Shown here: positions 42,175 to 51,081 of the stretch, one piece after another | Layout: every line of letters begins with the position of its first letter | How positions within the stretch are numbered: the stretch's first letter is position 1 | Assembly: GCA_022826515.1 (NCBI GenBank) | Contig: JAJDUT010000113.1 | Span: forward strand, 82,578-146,577 | Length of the DNA: 64,000 bases | Direction: 5' to 3' | DNA from: Candidatus Latescibacterota bacterium | Lineage (GTDB): Bacteria > Latescibacterota > UBA2968 > UBA8231 | Notes under the pieces: generated by a model | What the model was told of the DNA's origin: nothing | What the model saw: only the letters and a program-made list of their open reading frames with translations | Databases searched by the model: none | Translations under genes and position numbers: made by a program

Positions 42175-43140
42175 ATGCTAGGTTTCCTTCTACGACAATT
42201 TCTGCCCGTTGGTTTGTTGGTCGTGGCCGTGGTGGGTTTCTTCTTTCCTCGTCCAGGCCTCTACATGGCCGAGTTGCCCACTCAGTACATCGCCGTCAGC
42301 CTCATCTTTTTTCTTTCGGGGCTGATGCTGAAAACCGACGAAGTCCACGCGGCTCTCGCTGCGTGGAAGGCGACGTCTTGGGGGTGTGTTTCGATTCTCT
42401 TCGCCACGCCCTTTATTGGTGCGGCGATCGCGTTCCAACTCCCAATGGAACCCGCCTTCCAATTCGGTCTGGCCCTGTTTTGCTGCATGCCGACGACCCT
42501 GACTTCAGGCGTGGCGCTGACGGCGCAGGCCCGGGGCAACGTAGCCTTGGCCTTGCTCTTGACGGTGCTGACCAATATCGCCGGCATCTTTACGGTGCCT
42601 TTCGTGTTGGCGCATCTGCTGAGTTCTCTAGGCCAGGTCGAGCTTTCGGCTAGCGATCTGTTCGCCAAACTCTGTCTTTCGATCTTGCTGCCCTTGGGCG
42701 TCGGCAAGTACCTGCGGCGCTTCGCCGTCAATTGGATCGATGCCCGGCGCTCGCGGTTGACTTTGGCCAGCAACGCGGCGCTGATCTCGATTCCGTGGAT
42801 GAAATTCAGCGAGTCTTCTGGACGACTAGCCCAGATAGAACCTGCGAGCTTGTTGATTCTGGTAGTGTCTGGCTTGGCAATCCACGCGCTATACTTGCTG
42901 CTCAACGGCGGCGCTTGCGTGCTTTTGCAACTCGAAGCGGCGGTGCGCAAGACCGTTGTGCTGATGGCGAGCCAGAAGACCTTGCCGGTGGCGATGACAG
43001 TGCTGGCATTTTTGCCGGATTCGGCGGTGTCGCCCGAGCAGAAGGGGTTGCTAGCAATACCTTGTATTGTGTTTCACCTAGGGCAGATTTTCATGGATGC
43101 AGTTATTGCGACGCGGTGGGGGAACCGTGCAGCAGGTTAG
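42175..43140 (+). CDS. SBF-like (bile acid:sodium symporter-related) transporter
   Basis: A 321-aa membrane protein with about nine or ten hydrophobic helices. 'MAELPTQYIAVSLIFFLSGL' near the start and 'CCMPTTLTSGVALTAQARGN' (about 100-120) are typical of the SBF-like family (YfeH type), related to BASS sodium-coupled carriers. The substrate is unknown; organic anions are likely. It follows the terminator closely and has only a weak ribosome-binding site. Confidence 0.85.
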   Translation: MLGFLLRQFLPVGLLVVAVVGFFFPRPGLYMAELPTQYIAVSLIFFLSGLMLKTDEVHAALAAWKATSWGCVSILFATPFIGAAIAFQLPMEPAFQFGLALFCCMPTTLTSGVALTAQARGNVALALLLTVLTNIAGIFTVPFVLAHLLSSLGQVELSASDLFAKLCLSILLPLGVGKYLRRFAVNWIDARRSRLTLASNAALISIPWMKFSESSGRLAQIEPASLLILVVSGLAIHALYLLLNGGACVLLQLEAAVRKTVVLMASQKTLPVAMTVLAFLPDSAVSPEQKGLLAIPCIVFHLGQIFMDAVIATRWGNRAAG

Positions 43141-43189
43141 GTGTTCTCACAGTGCAGGCTATGGCTCTCTTTTAACGGAGAGGAAGACT

Positions 43190-43594
43190 ATGCGATACTT
43201 GATTGCGGCGGCATGGATCGCCGTTTCCCTCGTTGCTTGTGGCGACTCGGACTCTGTTGTTGGAGATGACAATGGCGACCAGCGCACCGAAGAAGGCGAC
43301 CGTGCACAGCTAGCGGAGATGCGACGGGAAATCGACGCGCTTGTCGGCGACGCTGCGGGTGCGTCGATTGAAGACTGTCGCTACTCGGGCTTGGGCTCCA
43401 AGCCCTGCGGCGGTCCTTGGGAGTTTATAATTTACTCCGCTTCATCCACCGATTCGACGGCACTAGCCGAGAAGCTGACAGCGTATAACGCCTTTGAAGC
43501 CGAGATGAACGAACTCTATGGGTATGCTTCGGACTGCTCACTGCCCAACGCGCCGGTGTTGACGTATGGGGATGGGCGGTGCGTCGCCGAGTGA
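43190..43594 (+). CDS. Small lipoprotein of unknown function
   Basis: A 134-aa protein from ATG 43190 with GGAGAGGA upstream. The signal peptide ends in a good lipobox ('SLVACGDS', Cys about 17). An acidic linker follows, then a compact domain (about 45-134) with paired cysteines and 'GLGSKPCGGPWEFIIYS'. Similar small lipoproteins with this Cys/Gly/Pro pattern occur in diverse Gram-negative bacteria with no known role. It lies 49 bp after the SBF-like gene. Confidence 0.8.
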   Translation: MRYLIAAAWIAVSLVACGDSDSVVGDDNGDQRTEEGDRAQLAEMRREIDALVGDAAGASIEDCRYSGLGSKPCGGPWEFIIYSASSTDSTALAEKLTAYNAFEAEMNELYGYASDCSLPNAPVLTYGDGRCVAE

Positions 43595-43636
43595 CGCCTT
43601 GCCTGCAAGAGCGTCGATCAACTCGGACCTCGCTGC

Positions 43637-44644
43637 TCAAATCTGCGAACGGTAGATCGCATCGACCAATTCCATGGTCTTGACCGCGTCGTCGAAGTTC
43701 GTTTCTGGATCTTTTCCCTTTAACATGTAATCCACGAAGTGGCGGTTGATATCGTAGGGGCCGAATGCTCGATAGTCCTCTGCGCTGTCGGCCAAGACGG
43801 TAGAGTCTAACTCGTCGATAGGCTCGGTCTTGTTGTCGGCATAGAGCTGACCGCCTTCTTCGGGGTCGCCGAAGAAAGAGATGCCGGGGGCATGGATCTC
43901 GACGCTGAATATCCGCCGACCGGCCATAAAGTTGTTGAGCAAGAGTCCGGTGGCCCCGCTGCTGAAACGGACTAGGGCTAAGTGGACATTCCAGTGGTCG
44001 GCGTCGAGGCGGCGCGAGTCGCTGGCAACGGATTCGACTTCGCCGCCGCATAGATAGCGCAAGGTATCGACGGCGTGGATGCCGTCGCAGGTAAGCATGT
44101 CCAACGCTCCGCGATAGTAGGGAGCGCCGCCGACCCAGTTTTTGTAGAAGCTGGCGTGGGCGGTATGCACAGTGCCGCGTTTTTCGCACAGGGTTTTGCC
44201 ACGGCGAATGACGGGGGCAAAACGCCGTTGGAAGGCGACGCCGGTCAGCACTTTGTGGCGACGGGCCAAAACGGCGAGTTGGCGGATTTGCTCAGTGGTA
44301 ACAGCCGGGGGTTTTTCGATGATGAGATGGCAGCCGTGTTCGATTACGGTGGCGCAGATGTCGAAAAGGTGGTGCGGCGGCATGATGGCGTAAACCGCGT
44401 CGGGCTTTTCGCGTTCGAGCATTTGGCGATAGGCGCTGTAACGACCTTCGATGTCGTAGAGGTCACAGGTTTTGTGCAAGCGCTGTTCGTCGAGTTCGGC
44501 GACAGCGACTAGTTCGGCCTCGGGGATGTCGCGCAGGGCAGGGTAGTGAGCCATTAGGGCGCGGCCACCGGCACCGATGAAGGCGACGCGGAGTTTCTTG
44601 CGGGTGCGACTTTTGTATTTGGCTCGCGTTTTGGCTTTGGCCAT
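43637..44644 (-). CDS. Gfo/Idh/MocA family oxidoreductase
   Basis: About 335 aa from ATG 44644; the longer open frame upstream is the dispersed repeat, not coding. After a Lys/Arg-rich start comes the NAD(P)-binding Rossmann fold ('LRVAFIGAGGRALMAHYPAL'), then 'HLIIEKPPAVT' with the family Lys (about 107). 'CDGIHAVDTLRYLCGG' (about 185-200) contains the catalytic Asp/His of the C-terminal domain. It is a probable NAD-dependent sugar or inositol-type dehydrogenase. It is separated from the upstream paralog by the repeat at 44,676. Confidence 0.9.
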   Translation of the reverse strand: MAKAKTRAKYKSRTRKKLRVAFIGAGGRALMAHYPALRDIPEAELVAVAELDEQRLHKTCDLYDIEGRYSAYRQMLEREKPDAVYAIMPPHHLFDICATVIEHGCHLIIEKPPAVTTEQIRQLAVLARRHKVLTGVAFQRRFAPVIRRGKTLCEKRGTVHTAHASFYKNWVGGAPYYRGALDMLTCDGIHAVDTLRYLCGGEVESVASDSRRLDADHWNVHLALVRFSSGATGLLLNNFMAGRRIFSVEIHAPGISFFGDPEEGGQLYADNKTEPIDELDSTVLADSAEDYRAFGPYDINRHFVDYMLKGKDPETNFDDAVKTMELVDAIYRSQI

Positions 44645-44675
44645 GTCTATTCTCCGAGCGAAGCTATGTGTGAAA

Positions 44676-44745
44676 ATCCGCAGATGGACGCAGATAAACG
44701 CAGAATAGTAGAAACAAGACGATCCACCGCTCGAATCGTTCAAGT
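44676..44745 (+). repeat. Dispersed repeat, copy 1
   Basis: About 70 bp that begins CCGCAGATGGACGCAGATAA, continues with GAATAGTAGAAAC and ends CTCGAATCGTTCAAGT. Copies 2 (58,238) and 3 (61,153) share the same order and orientation. The right part can fold (ACGAT with ATCGT). It lies in the 147-bp gap between two Gfo/Idh/MocA genes, just upstream of the second. Confidence 0.85.
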
Positions 44746-44791
44746 CATGGAAGATTCGCGGTGGTGTTGCCTGCCTGAATGGCTGCGGAGG

Positions 44792-45895
44792 TTACGCTTC
44801 CCGCTCCTTAAAATTTCCTGCCCGCCGCAGCGCCTCGACGCCGGATTTAGCGAGTGAAACGGGAAAGTGAACGGGACGGTTGCCCTCTAGCTGCGACTGG
44901 TAGATGGCCATGACCATTTCCAACGAGCGGCGACCCACGGCTCCGTCGCTGCGCAAGGTGCCGCGTCCTTCCAAAGCGTCAATCAACTCAGACAGTGCTG
45001 CGACGTACGTAGAGACCGGAGCCGGCCGTTCGACTTCGACTTCTTCGAGGCTACTCCACTCAAAGCCACTGTCAGGCTCAGACAGCGCGACCTTGGACTG
45101 AAAGAGGCGGACCTGCTCAGCATCCATGCGGATCAGCCCGGTCGAGCCGCGCAGCTCGAAGGCGTTGTCGTTGTACTGCGTCAGCTCAGCACCGCAGATC
45201 AGCCCGGTGGCTCCCCCTTTGAACTTGATCATCGCAGCCGAAAAATCCTCCACAGCCCAGGGACGCATGCGCTGCTCAGCCATGCCGCACAGCCAATCCA
45301 CTTCGCCGGCGTAGAGATCCATCAAGTCGAAATAGTGAGTGAAGTCGTGCAGTAAGGGCCCTTCGTTCTCGCTGCGCCACCAAGGGGCCGGCTTGCCCCC
45401 ATCCATGTAGCAGTAGATGTGGTTGAACTCGCCGATAGCCCCCGCGTCGAGGAGCGTTTTGGCGAGAACCCACTCGGAGTGCCAGCGGCGGTTGTGGTTG
45501 ATCTGCAAGAGCACGTCCTCCGCTTGGCAGGCCGCGATCATCTGGTCGCATTCCTCCAGCGAAAGGGCCATTGGCTTTTCGCAGATGATGGCTCGCGTCG
45601 CGGAGGCTTGAGCGCAGCCGGCGACCATTTCGGCGTGGAGCTCGGGGTGGGTGGCGACGATGCAGATGTCGGGCTGGACTTCGGTGAGCATTTGCCGATA
45701 GTCGTGGTAGAGCGCCTCGACGCCGAAGCGCTCACCGAAAGCGTCGAGCTTTTCGCGTCCCCGGTTGACGCCGGCGACTAACTCGCAGGAAGGATGTTGA
45801 GTGACAGCGGCGGCGTGGTTGTCGGGCAGGTCGGAGAAACTGAACTGATAGCCGACGCGACCCGTGCCGATGATAGCAATGCGATACGTGGACAT
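44792..45895 (-). CDS. Gfo/Idh/MocA family oxidoreductase
   Basis: About 367 aa from ATG 45895 (GGAGG 6 bases upstream); the longer frame overlaps ogt. The Rossmann fold opens 'YRIAIIGTGRVGYQF'; 'RAIICEKPMALS' carries the family Lys (about 100). 'LLHDFTHYFDLMDLYAG' (about 183-199) holds the catalytic Asp/His pair. It is only distantly similar to the downstream paralog, so it probably acts on a different but related substrate. It lies 13 bp after ogt on the same strand. Confidence 0.9.
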   Translation of the reverse strand: MSTYRIAIIGTGRVGYQFSFSDLPDNHAAAVTQHPSCELVAGVNRGREKLDAFGERFGVEALYHDYRQMLTEVQPDICIVATHPELHAEMVAGCAQASATRAIICEKPMALSLEECDQMIAACQAEDVLLQINHNRRWHSEWVLAKTLLDAGAIGEFNHIYCYMDGGKPAPWWRSENEGPLLHDFTHYFDLMDLYAGEVDWLCGMAEQRMRPWAVEDFSAAMIKFKGGATGLICGAELTQYNDNAFELRGSTGLIRMDAEQVRLFQSKVALSEPDSGFEWSSLEEVEVERPAPVSTYVAALSELIDALEGRGTLRSDGAVGRRSLEMVMAIYQSQLEGNRPVHFPVSLAKSGVEALRRAGNFKEREA

Positions 45896-45908
45896 GAAAC
45901 CTCCAGCC

Positions 45909-46436
45909 TTAAAAGAGATCGAGTTGAGGAGAGCTTCCCGTCGCCAGCGTTGGCGACGCAAGCGCACCTTCGAGGGCGAGCAACGCCCTTTTGATAGATA
46001 GCCCTCCGGCGTAGCCGACCAGCGCGCCGTTGCTGCCAATGACGCGGTGACAAGGCACGACAATCGGCAGGGGGTTCCTGCCATTGGCCAAGCCGACGGC
46101 GCGAACCGAGCTTGGATTGCCGATGCGGCGAGCTAGCTCCAAGTAAGAGATCCTCTCGCCGTAGGGAATTTCCAAGAGTGCGGCCCAGACTTTGCGCTGA
46201 AACGCCGTTCCTTGGGGATGGAGCGGCAGGTCGAAGCTGCGTAGATAACCGGCGAAGTAGGAATCGAGCTGGTCGGCGACCGGGTAGGGCAGGGCCGCTA
46301 CGGCCTGCCAATTCGGCGGCGGGGTAAAGTCGCCACTCTCGAAATAGATGTGTCGCAAACCCGTGGGATCGCCGGCTAGGAGTAGCTCGCCGATGGAACT
46401 GGACACGGTGGTGTAGAGTAGGTTTTCAGTGGGCAT
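45909..46436 (-). CDS. ogt: Methylated-DNA--protein-cysteine methyltransferase
   Basis: A 175-aa protein with the Ogt/Ada-C fold. 'GTAFQRKVWAALLEIPYGER' opens the helix-turn-helix domain, 'GNPSSVRAVGLANGRNPLPI' follows, and the active site is 'VVPCHRVIGSNGALVGYAGG', whose Cys takes the alkyl group from O6-alkylguanine. It is a suicide repair protein of the usual length. It is probably co-transcribed with the Gfo/Idh/MocA gene. Confidence 0.96.
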   Translation of the reverse strand: MPTENLLYTTVSSSIGELLLAGDPTGLRHIYFESGDFTPPPNWQAVAALPYPVADQLDSYFAGYLRSFDLPLHPQGTAFQRKVWAALLEIPYGERISYLELARRIGNPSSVRAVGLANGRNPLPIVVPCHRVIGSNGALVGYAGGLSIKRALLALEGALASPTLATGSSPQLDLF

Positions 46437-46468
46437 AGCGATATCTTTAATTTATGACGGCAACATCG

Positions 46469-46501
46469 CAGTAGGGGACGGTTTTAAACCGTCCCCTACT
46501 G
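46469..46501. repeat. 33-bp perfect palindrome (GTAGGGGAC type)
   Basis: CAGTAGGGGACGGTTT and its exact reverse complement flank one T. The repeat abuts the stop codon of the MscS gene (46,502) and lies 32 bp before ogt on the other side. It would form a very stable hairpin in RNA from either strand; without a T-run it is more likely a transcript-stabilising or mobile repeat than a classical terminator. It shares the GTAGGGG/CCCCTAC ends with the palindrome at 51,054. Confidence 0.88.
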
Positions 46502-47746
46502 CTATTCCCCCAGCGCCTGAAAATCCGTCCCCGTCGGCTCCTGAAAAACTCGCAGATCAAAGGCGGGCACAATGGCGAAGATGTGGTCGAAAATATCGGC
46601 CTGAATCGCCTCGTAGTTGGCCCAGACGATATCCTTGCAGAAGACGTAAATTTCGAGGGGTAGTCCCTTGGAGGTCGGCGCTAGCTGACGCACGAGGAAG
46701 GTCATCTCTTGGTTGATCTGCGGATGGTTTTTCAGATACGCCTGCACATAGGCGCGGAAGGTGCCGATATTGGTCATGCGCCGGCCATTTACCAGATGCG
46801 AAAGGTCCACTTGGTTGAGCTTGTTGTATTCGGCTAGCTCTTGCTTCTTGCGCTCAATGTGGGCGGTGATGTACTGGATTTTGGCGAAGCGGGTGAGCAT
46901 TTCCTCGTCGCAAAACTTGATGGTGCTGACGTCGAGGTGGATCGCCCGCTTGATCCGCCGCCCGCCCGACTCCTGCATGCCGCGCCAGTTTTTGAACGAC
47001 TCGCTGATCAGCGCGTAGGTGGGGATGGTCGTGATGGTCTTGTCCCAGTTTTGCACCTTGACCGTCGTCAGCGTTATGTCGATCACGTCGCCGTCGGCTC
47101 CGTACTGGGGCATTTCAACCCAGTCGCCGTAGGTGACCATGCGGTTTACCGAGATCTGGATGCCGGCGACCAACCCGAGGATCGAGTCGCGGAAGACTAA
47201 AAGCAAAACCGCGGTCATCGCCGTCAGACCGCCGAGCAAGTAGAGCGGCGATTGGCCGATTAGGGTTGCGACGACGACGATACTGCCGAGCAAAAAGAGG
47301 ATGATCTTGAGGAACTGCACCGGCCCCTTGATGGATACTTCGTGCGAGGTCCTAGTGCTGTTGTAGATGCTGACGCTCGCGCTTATCAAGGCCTCAACGG
47401 CTAGTAAGCCGGCGAGCACCAGATAAATATGCGCTGCGGTCTGAATGATGTTGACGGAAACGGGATGACCTTCTAAGGCCATTGGCCCTAAGTGGTAGAA
47501 GATGAGGCCGGGGACTAGATGGGCCAGCCGGTGCAGGACCCGGCACTCGATCAGGGCGTCGTCCCAGGGGATATCGGTGCGGCGAATGATAGCGTCGAAG
47601 CCGCGGAGCAGAGGGCCTCTGGCAAAGCGGTGGGCGAGCAAGGCGATGAAGGCCACCACGGCCAAGGCGACCAGTGCGGCGAGGTCTTCACTGAGGTCTT
47701 GGCCGAGGCCCCATTCGAGAAATTGGCTACGTAATGCGTTGAGCAT
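46502..47746 (-). CDS. MscS-family mechanosensitive channel (YbdG-like)
   Basis: A 414-aa protein with about five N-terminal membrane helices (residues 20-175), then the MscS pore-lining and beta domain. 'LGGLTAMTAVLLLVFRDSILGLVAGIQISVNRMVTYGDWVEMP' is the core. The extra cytoplasmic part ('RRIKRAIHLDVSTIKFCDEE') resembles YbdG-type channels rather than the small MscS. It releases solutes on hypo-osmotic shock from the inner membrane. No Shine-Dalgarno oddity is seen. Confidence 0.9.
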   Translation of the reverse strand: MLNALRSQFLEWGLGQDLSEDLAALVALAVVAFIALLAHRFARGPLLRGFDAIIRRTDIPWDDALIECRVLHRLAHLVPGLIFYHLGPMALEGHPVSVNIIQTAAHIYLVLAGLLAVEALISASVSIYNSTRTSHEVSIKGPVQFLKIILFLLGSIVVVATLIGQSPLYLLGGLTAMTAVLLLVFRDSILGLVAGIQISVNRMVTYGDWVEMPQYGADGDVIDITLTTVKVQNWDKTITTIPTYALISESFKNWRGMQESGGRRIKRAIHLDVSTIKFCDEEMLTRFAKIQYITAHIERKKQELAEYNKLNQVDLSHLVNGRRMTNIGTFRAYVQAYLKNHPQINQEMTFLVRQLAPTSKGLPLEIYVFCKDIVWANYEAIQADIFDHIFAIVPAFDLRVFQEPTGTDFQALGE

Positions 47747-47784
47747 CTGTTGTCTGTCTATCCAAGGGCGGACATCATCGACCG

Positions 47785-48357
47785 TTACCAGATCTCGCTG
47801 AGATTCAATACAAATCCCGGCAAAGTAGGAGCGGCAGACAGGGCATTGAGGTTTTCCCGTACTTCAACAGATCGTTGCGGACGGTAGATTGCTACAGTCT
47901 TTTGCTCTGGCGCAATCAACCAGCCGAGGTGCGTACCGTTTTCAATGTACGCTTCCATTTTTTGCTGCAACGAGGGCAGGTAATCCGAGGGAGACTTAAG
48001 TTCGATAACGAATTCTGGACAAAGCGGCAAAAAGCGGTCCTTTTGCGCCTCCGTCAGGGCATCGTACCGCCAACGCGCAACCCACGCACCATCTGGCGAG
48101 CGGACGGAGCGGTCCGGTAGCACAAATCCGGTCGAGGAATCAAAGGTCACGCCGGTGCCATCTTGCTTGGCCCATAAACGCAACTGCATGTTAAGCTCCG
48201 CGTTCCGATCGCCGGTTACTCCTCCCGTCGGTGGCATGACTAGGATTTCTCCTTTTGCATTGCGCTCGATGCGCACATCGCGATTGAGTTGACAAAATTC
48301 AAAAAATTGATCTTCTGTCAGATCAATAACGGGCTGGAAATTCAGTACGGCTTCCAT
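47785..48357 (-). CDS. Uma2-family (DUF820) putative nuclease
   Basis: About 190 aa from ATG 48357 (GAGGGG upstream); the longer frame is not needed. 'DLTEDQFFEFCQLN' and 'SVRSPDGAWVARWRYDAL' (Asp about 93), then 'CPEFVIELKSPSD' (Glu-x-Lys about 118), fit the PD-(D/E)XK nuclease fold of Uma2 proteins. These are abundant in cyanobacteria and other large-genome bacteria; their biological role is unclear. The gene lies between MscS and RNase D with 38 and 189 bp gaps. Confidence 0.9.
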   Translation of the reverse strand: MEAVLNFQPVIDLTEDQFFEFCQLNRDVRIERNAKGEILVMPPTGGVTGDRNAELNMQLRLWAKQDGTGVTFDSSTGFVLPDRSVRSPDGAWVARWRYDALTEAQKDRFLPLCPEFVIELKSPSDYLPSLQQKMEAYIENGTHLGWLIAPEQKTVAIYRPQRSVEVRENLNALSAAPTLPGFVLNLSEIW

Positions 48358-48546
48358 TGTTATACCCCTCTGGTTATAAGAGGCCCTAACCAACCCCCTG
48401 CTAGCGTCGTTTTGCTGATGAGCAGCCCTTATTGAGCTAGTTGACCAGTCAAGTTGATTATAGAGGGAAGATAGCCTGCCTCCGAAGCTAACTCAACTCT
48501 CTGTTCTATGAGGCAGCCTCATGCGGTCGCATCAAGTGTGGCCGGA

Positions 48547-49656
48547 CTACTCAGGGCAAGTAGCGATGTCGTATAGGGCGTCGCCAATAAAATCGCGCCG
48601 CCACCCGCGCAGGAGGCGATGATCCTCGGGCGTGGCAGAAACTGCGTCGATGACTAGGTCGCGCACTTCGGCGCGGGTCGCGACAAAGGGCGCATCAATT
48701 TGCGCCGCGTCGCTTTGGCGGCGCAAGTGATCCATGGACTGGGCGAGCTTGCGTTCGACGACCTCCTTGTCGAGCAGCGGTCGGCGCGGCCGCGGTGGGC
48801 ACTCCTCATCGGGGATGGCCAAGCCACGGCGAATCTGTTCGAGAAGATAGCGGTCGTAGCGGCGATTGCCGAGTGCGCGGAGCCGGCCTAGTTCCTCCCG
48901 CGATTGGGGCTTGCGCCGGGCTAGTAACACGAGGATTTCGTCCGTCAATACGTGATTGCGCGGCCGGTCGCAGCGCTGGGCTTCCTCTTCGCGCCAAGCG
49001 GCCAACTCGCGGAGGATGGCCAACTCGCGCGGGGCAGCTCGGCCCGTGCCCTTGATCCGCGTGAATTGCTCGCGTGGGTCTCGCTCCTCGTATAGACTGG
49101 GGTCGTCGTACGCAGCCATTTCCTCTGTCAGCCAAGTGCTGCGACCAATTTCCTCAACGCGCGCCCGCAACACATCGCGCGCCTCGTGCAGATAGCGCAC
49201 GTCTTCAATGGCGTACGCTAGTTGATCTTCGGAGAGCGGGCGGCGGACCCAGTTGGTGAGTGTCTCGGTTTTGTCGAGGACCACGCCGAGGGTTTGCTCC
49301 AAGAGTTCGGCCAGCGAAGTGGTAGAGCTCATATTGGCAAGCCCGGCCGCACAGCGGGTGTCGAAGACATTGCGCGGGAAAGCGCCCGTGGCTCGGCGCA
49401 GAATGGCCAAGTCCTGTTGGGCGTCGTGGAGAATCAGTTCGACCTCTGGGTGCTCTAACAGGGCACCAAGGGGCGAGAGATCCGCAATCGCCACTGGGTC
49501 GATCAGGTGGCAGTCGCCGCCGGCGAGAGCCAATTGGATCACGCCTAGCTTGGGATAGTAGGTGCGGTTCCAAACGAATTCAGTGTCTAGGGCAACGCGC
49601 TCACAGTCTAGCGCGCGTTCGATAAGTTCGGCAAGGGCCTTTGCTGTGTGAATCAT
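48547..49656 (-). CDS. rnd: Ribonuclease D
   Basis: A 369-aa protein. The DEDDy 3'-5' exonuclease domain covers about residues 1-165: 'VALDTEFVW' (first Asp/Glu), 'ILHDAQQDLAIL' (second Asp) and 'YAIEDVRYL' (Tyr and last Asp). A first HRDC domain follows (about 210-285; 'RELAILRELAAWREEEAQ'). The C-terminal part (about 300-369) resembles the second HRDC-like domain. The enzyme trims tRNA and other RNA 3' ends. Length is usual for the family. Confidence 0.95.
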   Translation of the reverse strand: MIHTAKALAELIERALDCERVALDTEFVWNRTYYPKLGVIQLALAGGDCHLIDPVAIADLSPLGALLEHPEVELILHDAQQDLAILRRATGAFPRNVFDTRCAAGLANMSSTTSLAELLEQTLGVVLDKTETLTNWVRRPLSEDQLAYAIEDVRYLHEARDVLRARVEEIGRSTWLTEEMAAYDDPSLYEERDPREQFTRIKGTGRAAPRELAILRELAAWREEEAQRCDRPRNHVLTDEILVLLARRKPQSREELGRLRALGNRRYDRYLLEQIRRGLAIPDEECPPRPRRPLLDKEVVERKLAQSMDHLRRQSDAAQIDAPFVATRAEVRDLVIDAVSATPEDHRLLRGWRRDFIGDALYDIATCPE

Positions 49657-49706
49657 GCGTCCATGGGCGTATTGAAGTGAGGATTAAGCAACATACGACG
49701 GAGGCT

Positions 49707-51008
49707 CTAAGATGACAAGCGCCAGAAGCGGCGCACGGGGGTTTGCTCCCGGTAACCGGCCAGCCGAGTACTGAGCAGCCAAGCCGCAACAAACGCGAAC
49801 TGGACTGCACACAAGTAAAAAAGCGGTCCCCGCGAACCAGCCAGCGCAGCAGACCATTGGAAACAAGCCCCACCCGCGATGCCGCCGACAATGCCGCCCA
49901 GTGCCGAAGCGTACATTGCAAGGGAGAACCCCTCGGCTTGGTACTCTTTGGAGACGGCGTCGATCATCGCCCGCGACTGTCCCATCTGATGGCCGCCGTC
50001 CAGCGCGCCCCAGAGCAAATAGACGATCCCCGCCCACAGTGCGATCCACGGGAGTCCTGTAGGCAGAAAGAGCCAAGCGGGTGCCATGCCCGCTTGTAGC
50101 AACAGAGTGATGGTCAGCGGTCCTCGGCTGCCGTGCCGGTCCACCATCCGCCCCCAGCCATGCAGCCCAGCCACATAGCCGAGGGCTTGTACTGGCGTCA
50201 TCCAGACGAAGTAGCTGACTGGCAGCCCCCAATCCGTGAGCGCCACGACCCACAGCGGAAAGGTCGCCGCTAGCACGGCTGTGCGGGCCATGACAAAGAG
50301 CGCGTATGCGCGCATCTGGGGCGTAGCTAAGGCTTGGCGCAAGCGGCGAATGAGGCCCTCGCCGGGCGGGGACAGAGGTCGCTCCGCTACGGCGCGCACC
50401 AAGAAGGCACCACCGCAGGTGGAAAAAACCGCTAGGGCAAAGAGCGGCCCAAAGTCGTCAGCCATGGGCTGAGAGCCGAGGTACCAGCCGATCAGGATGG
50501 GCAAGGCGAGTTCGAGCAGGCGCTGCTGAAGGCGCATGCGCGTTAGAAAGGCTCCAAGCCCACTGCTAGCGGTGTTGTCTTGGACTAGGGGCCACCAAGC
50601 GGTGTTGCCCGCTTGGTATGCGAGACCGCGTGCGCTAAACAGGGCTAGGCCGATCCAAGCGGCCCAAACCCCGTTTGCGCCATAGAACGCCAGCAGCGCC
50701 AGTGCTAGCCCCGCCGGAAGCGAGCAGAGTCGGCCCCAAAAGAAGATTCCGGCCTTCCCGGTGCGGTGCATTAGCTGCAACCCGACGACGCGCCCCATCC
50801 TCTGTACATACTCGCTGGTGGCGACTAAGCCGATGAGAAAAGGCGAAGCATTGAGCGAGAGGAGAAAGAGGGGGACGAGGGAAGTGAGAAGGGCGCTACT
50901 GATCGAGCCGCTAACGGCGACGCCGATCAGCCGCGATTGGCTGCGGCGACGAGCTGCGGGGGAAAGTCTGTGAGTGGGGTTTGCCGGGTTGCTTGGGGTG
51001 TCGGGCAT
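49707..51008 (-). CDS. MFS-type transporter
   Basis: About 433 aa from ATG 51008; an earlier GTG (51,032) would add eight residues, and neither has a good ribosome-binding site, although the T-rich leader could serve. About twelve hydrophobic helices are visible with an Arg-rich cytosolic loop in the middle ('PPGEGLIRRLRQAL'). 'MVDRHGSRGPLTIT' fits the conserved loop of the second half. It is probably an inner-membrane efflux or uptake carrier; substrate unknown. It lies 70 bp after the sulfatase, separated by the palindrome at 51,054. Confidence 0.85.
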   Translation of the reverse strand: MPDTPSNPANPTHRLSPAARRRSQSRLIGVAVSGSISSALLTSLVPLFLLSLNASPFLIGLVATSEYVQRMGRVVGLQLMHRTGKAGIFFWGRLCSLPAGLALALLAFYGANGVWAAWIGLALFSARGLAYQAGNTAWWPLVQDNTASSGLGAFLTRMRLQQRLLELALPILIGWYLGSQPMADDFGPLFALAVFSTCGGAFLVRAVAERPLSPPGEGLIRRLRQALATPQMRAYALFVMARTAVLAATFPLWVVALTDWGLPVSYFVWMTPVQALGYVAGLHGWGRMVDRHGSRGPLTITLLLQAGMAPAWLFLPTGLPWIALWAGIVYLLWGALDGGHQMGQSRAMIDAVSKEYQAEGFSLAMYASALGGIVGGIAGGACFQWSAALAGSRGPLFYLCAVQFAFVAAWLLSTRLAGYREQTPVRRFWRLSS

Positions 51009-51053
51009 AAAAAAAGAAAAGACCGACAGCACGTCTGGGCAAATTGGCCTGTG

Positions 51054-51081
51054 GTAGGGGCGACCGATCGGTCGCCCCTAC
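51054..51081. repeat. 28-bp perfect palindrome (GTAGGGGC type)
   Basis: GTAGGGGCGACCGA and its exact reverse complement meet without loop. The left end of the minus-strand copy supplies the TAG stop codon of the sulfatase gene (51,078-51,080). It shares the GTAGGGG/CCCCTAC ends with the palindrome at 46,469. Both may belong to a dispersed palindromic repeat family. Confidence 0.9.

Noticed and set aside
42175..42462. Charged minus-strand frame opposite the SBF-like gene
   Set aside because: Antisense to membrane-helix codons, which typically gives Glu/Lys/Arg-rich shadow frames.
44645..44743. N-terminal extension of the Gfo/Idh/MocA protein containing 'ICVHLR'
   Set aside because: The same peptide appears at 58.3 and 61.4 kb because all three are translations of the dispersed repeat, not protein-coding sequence.
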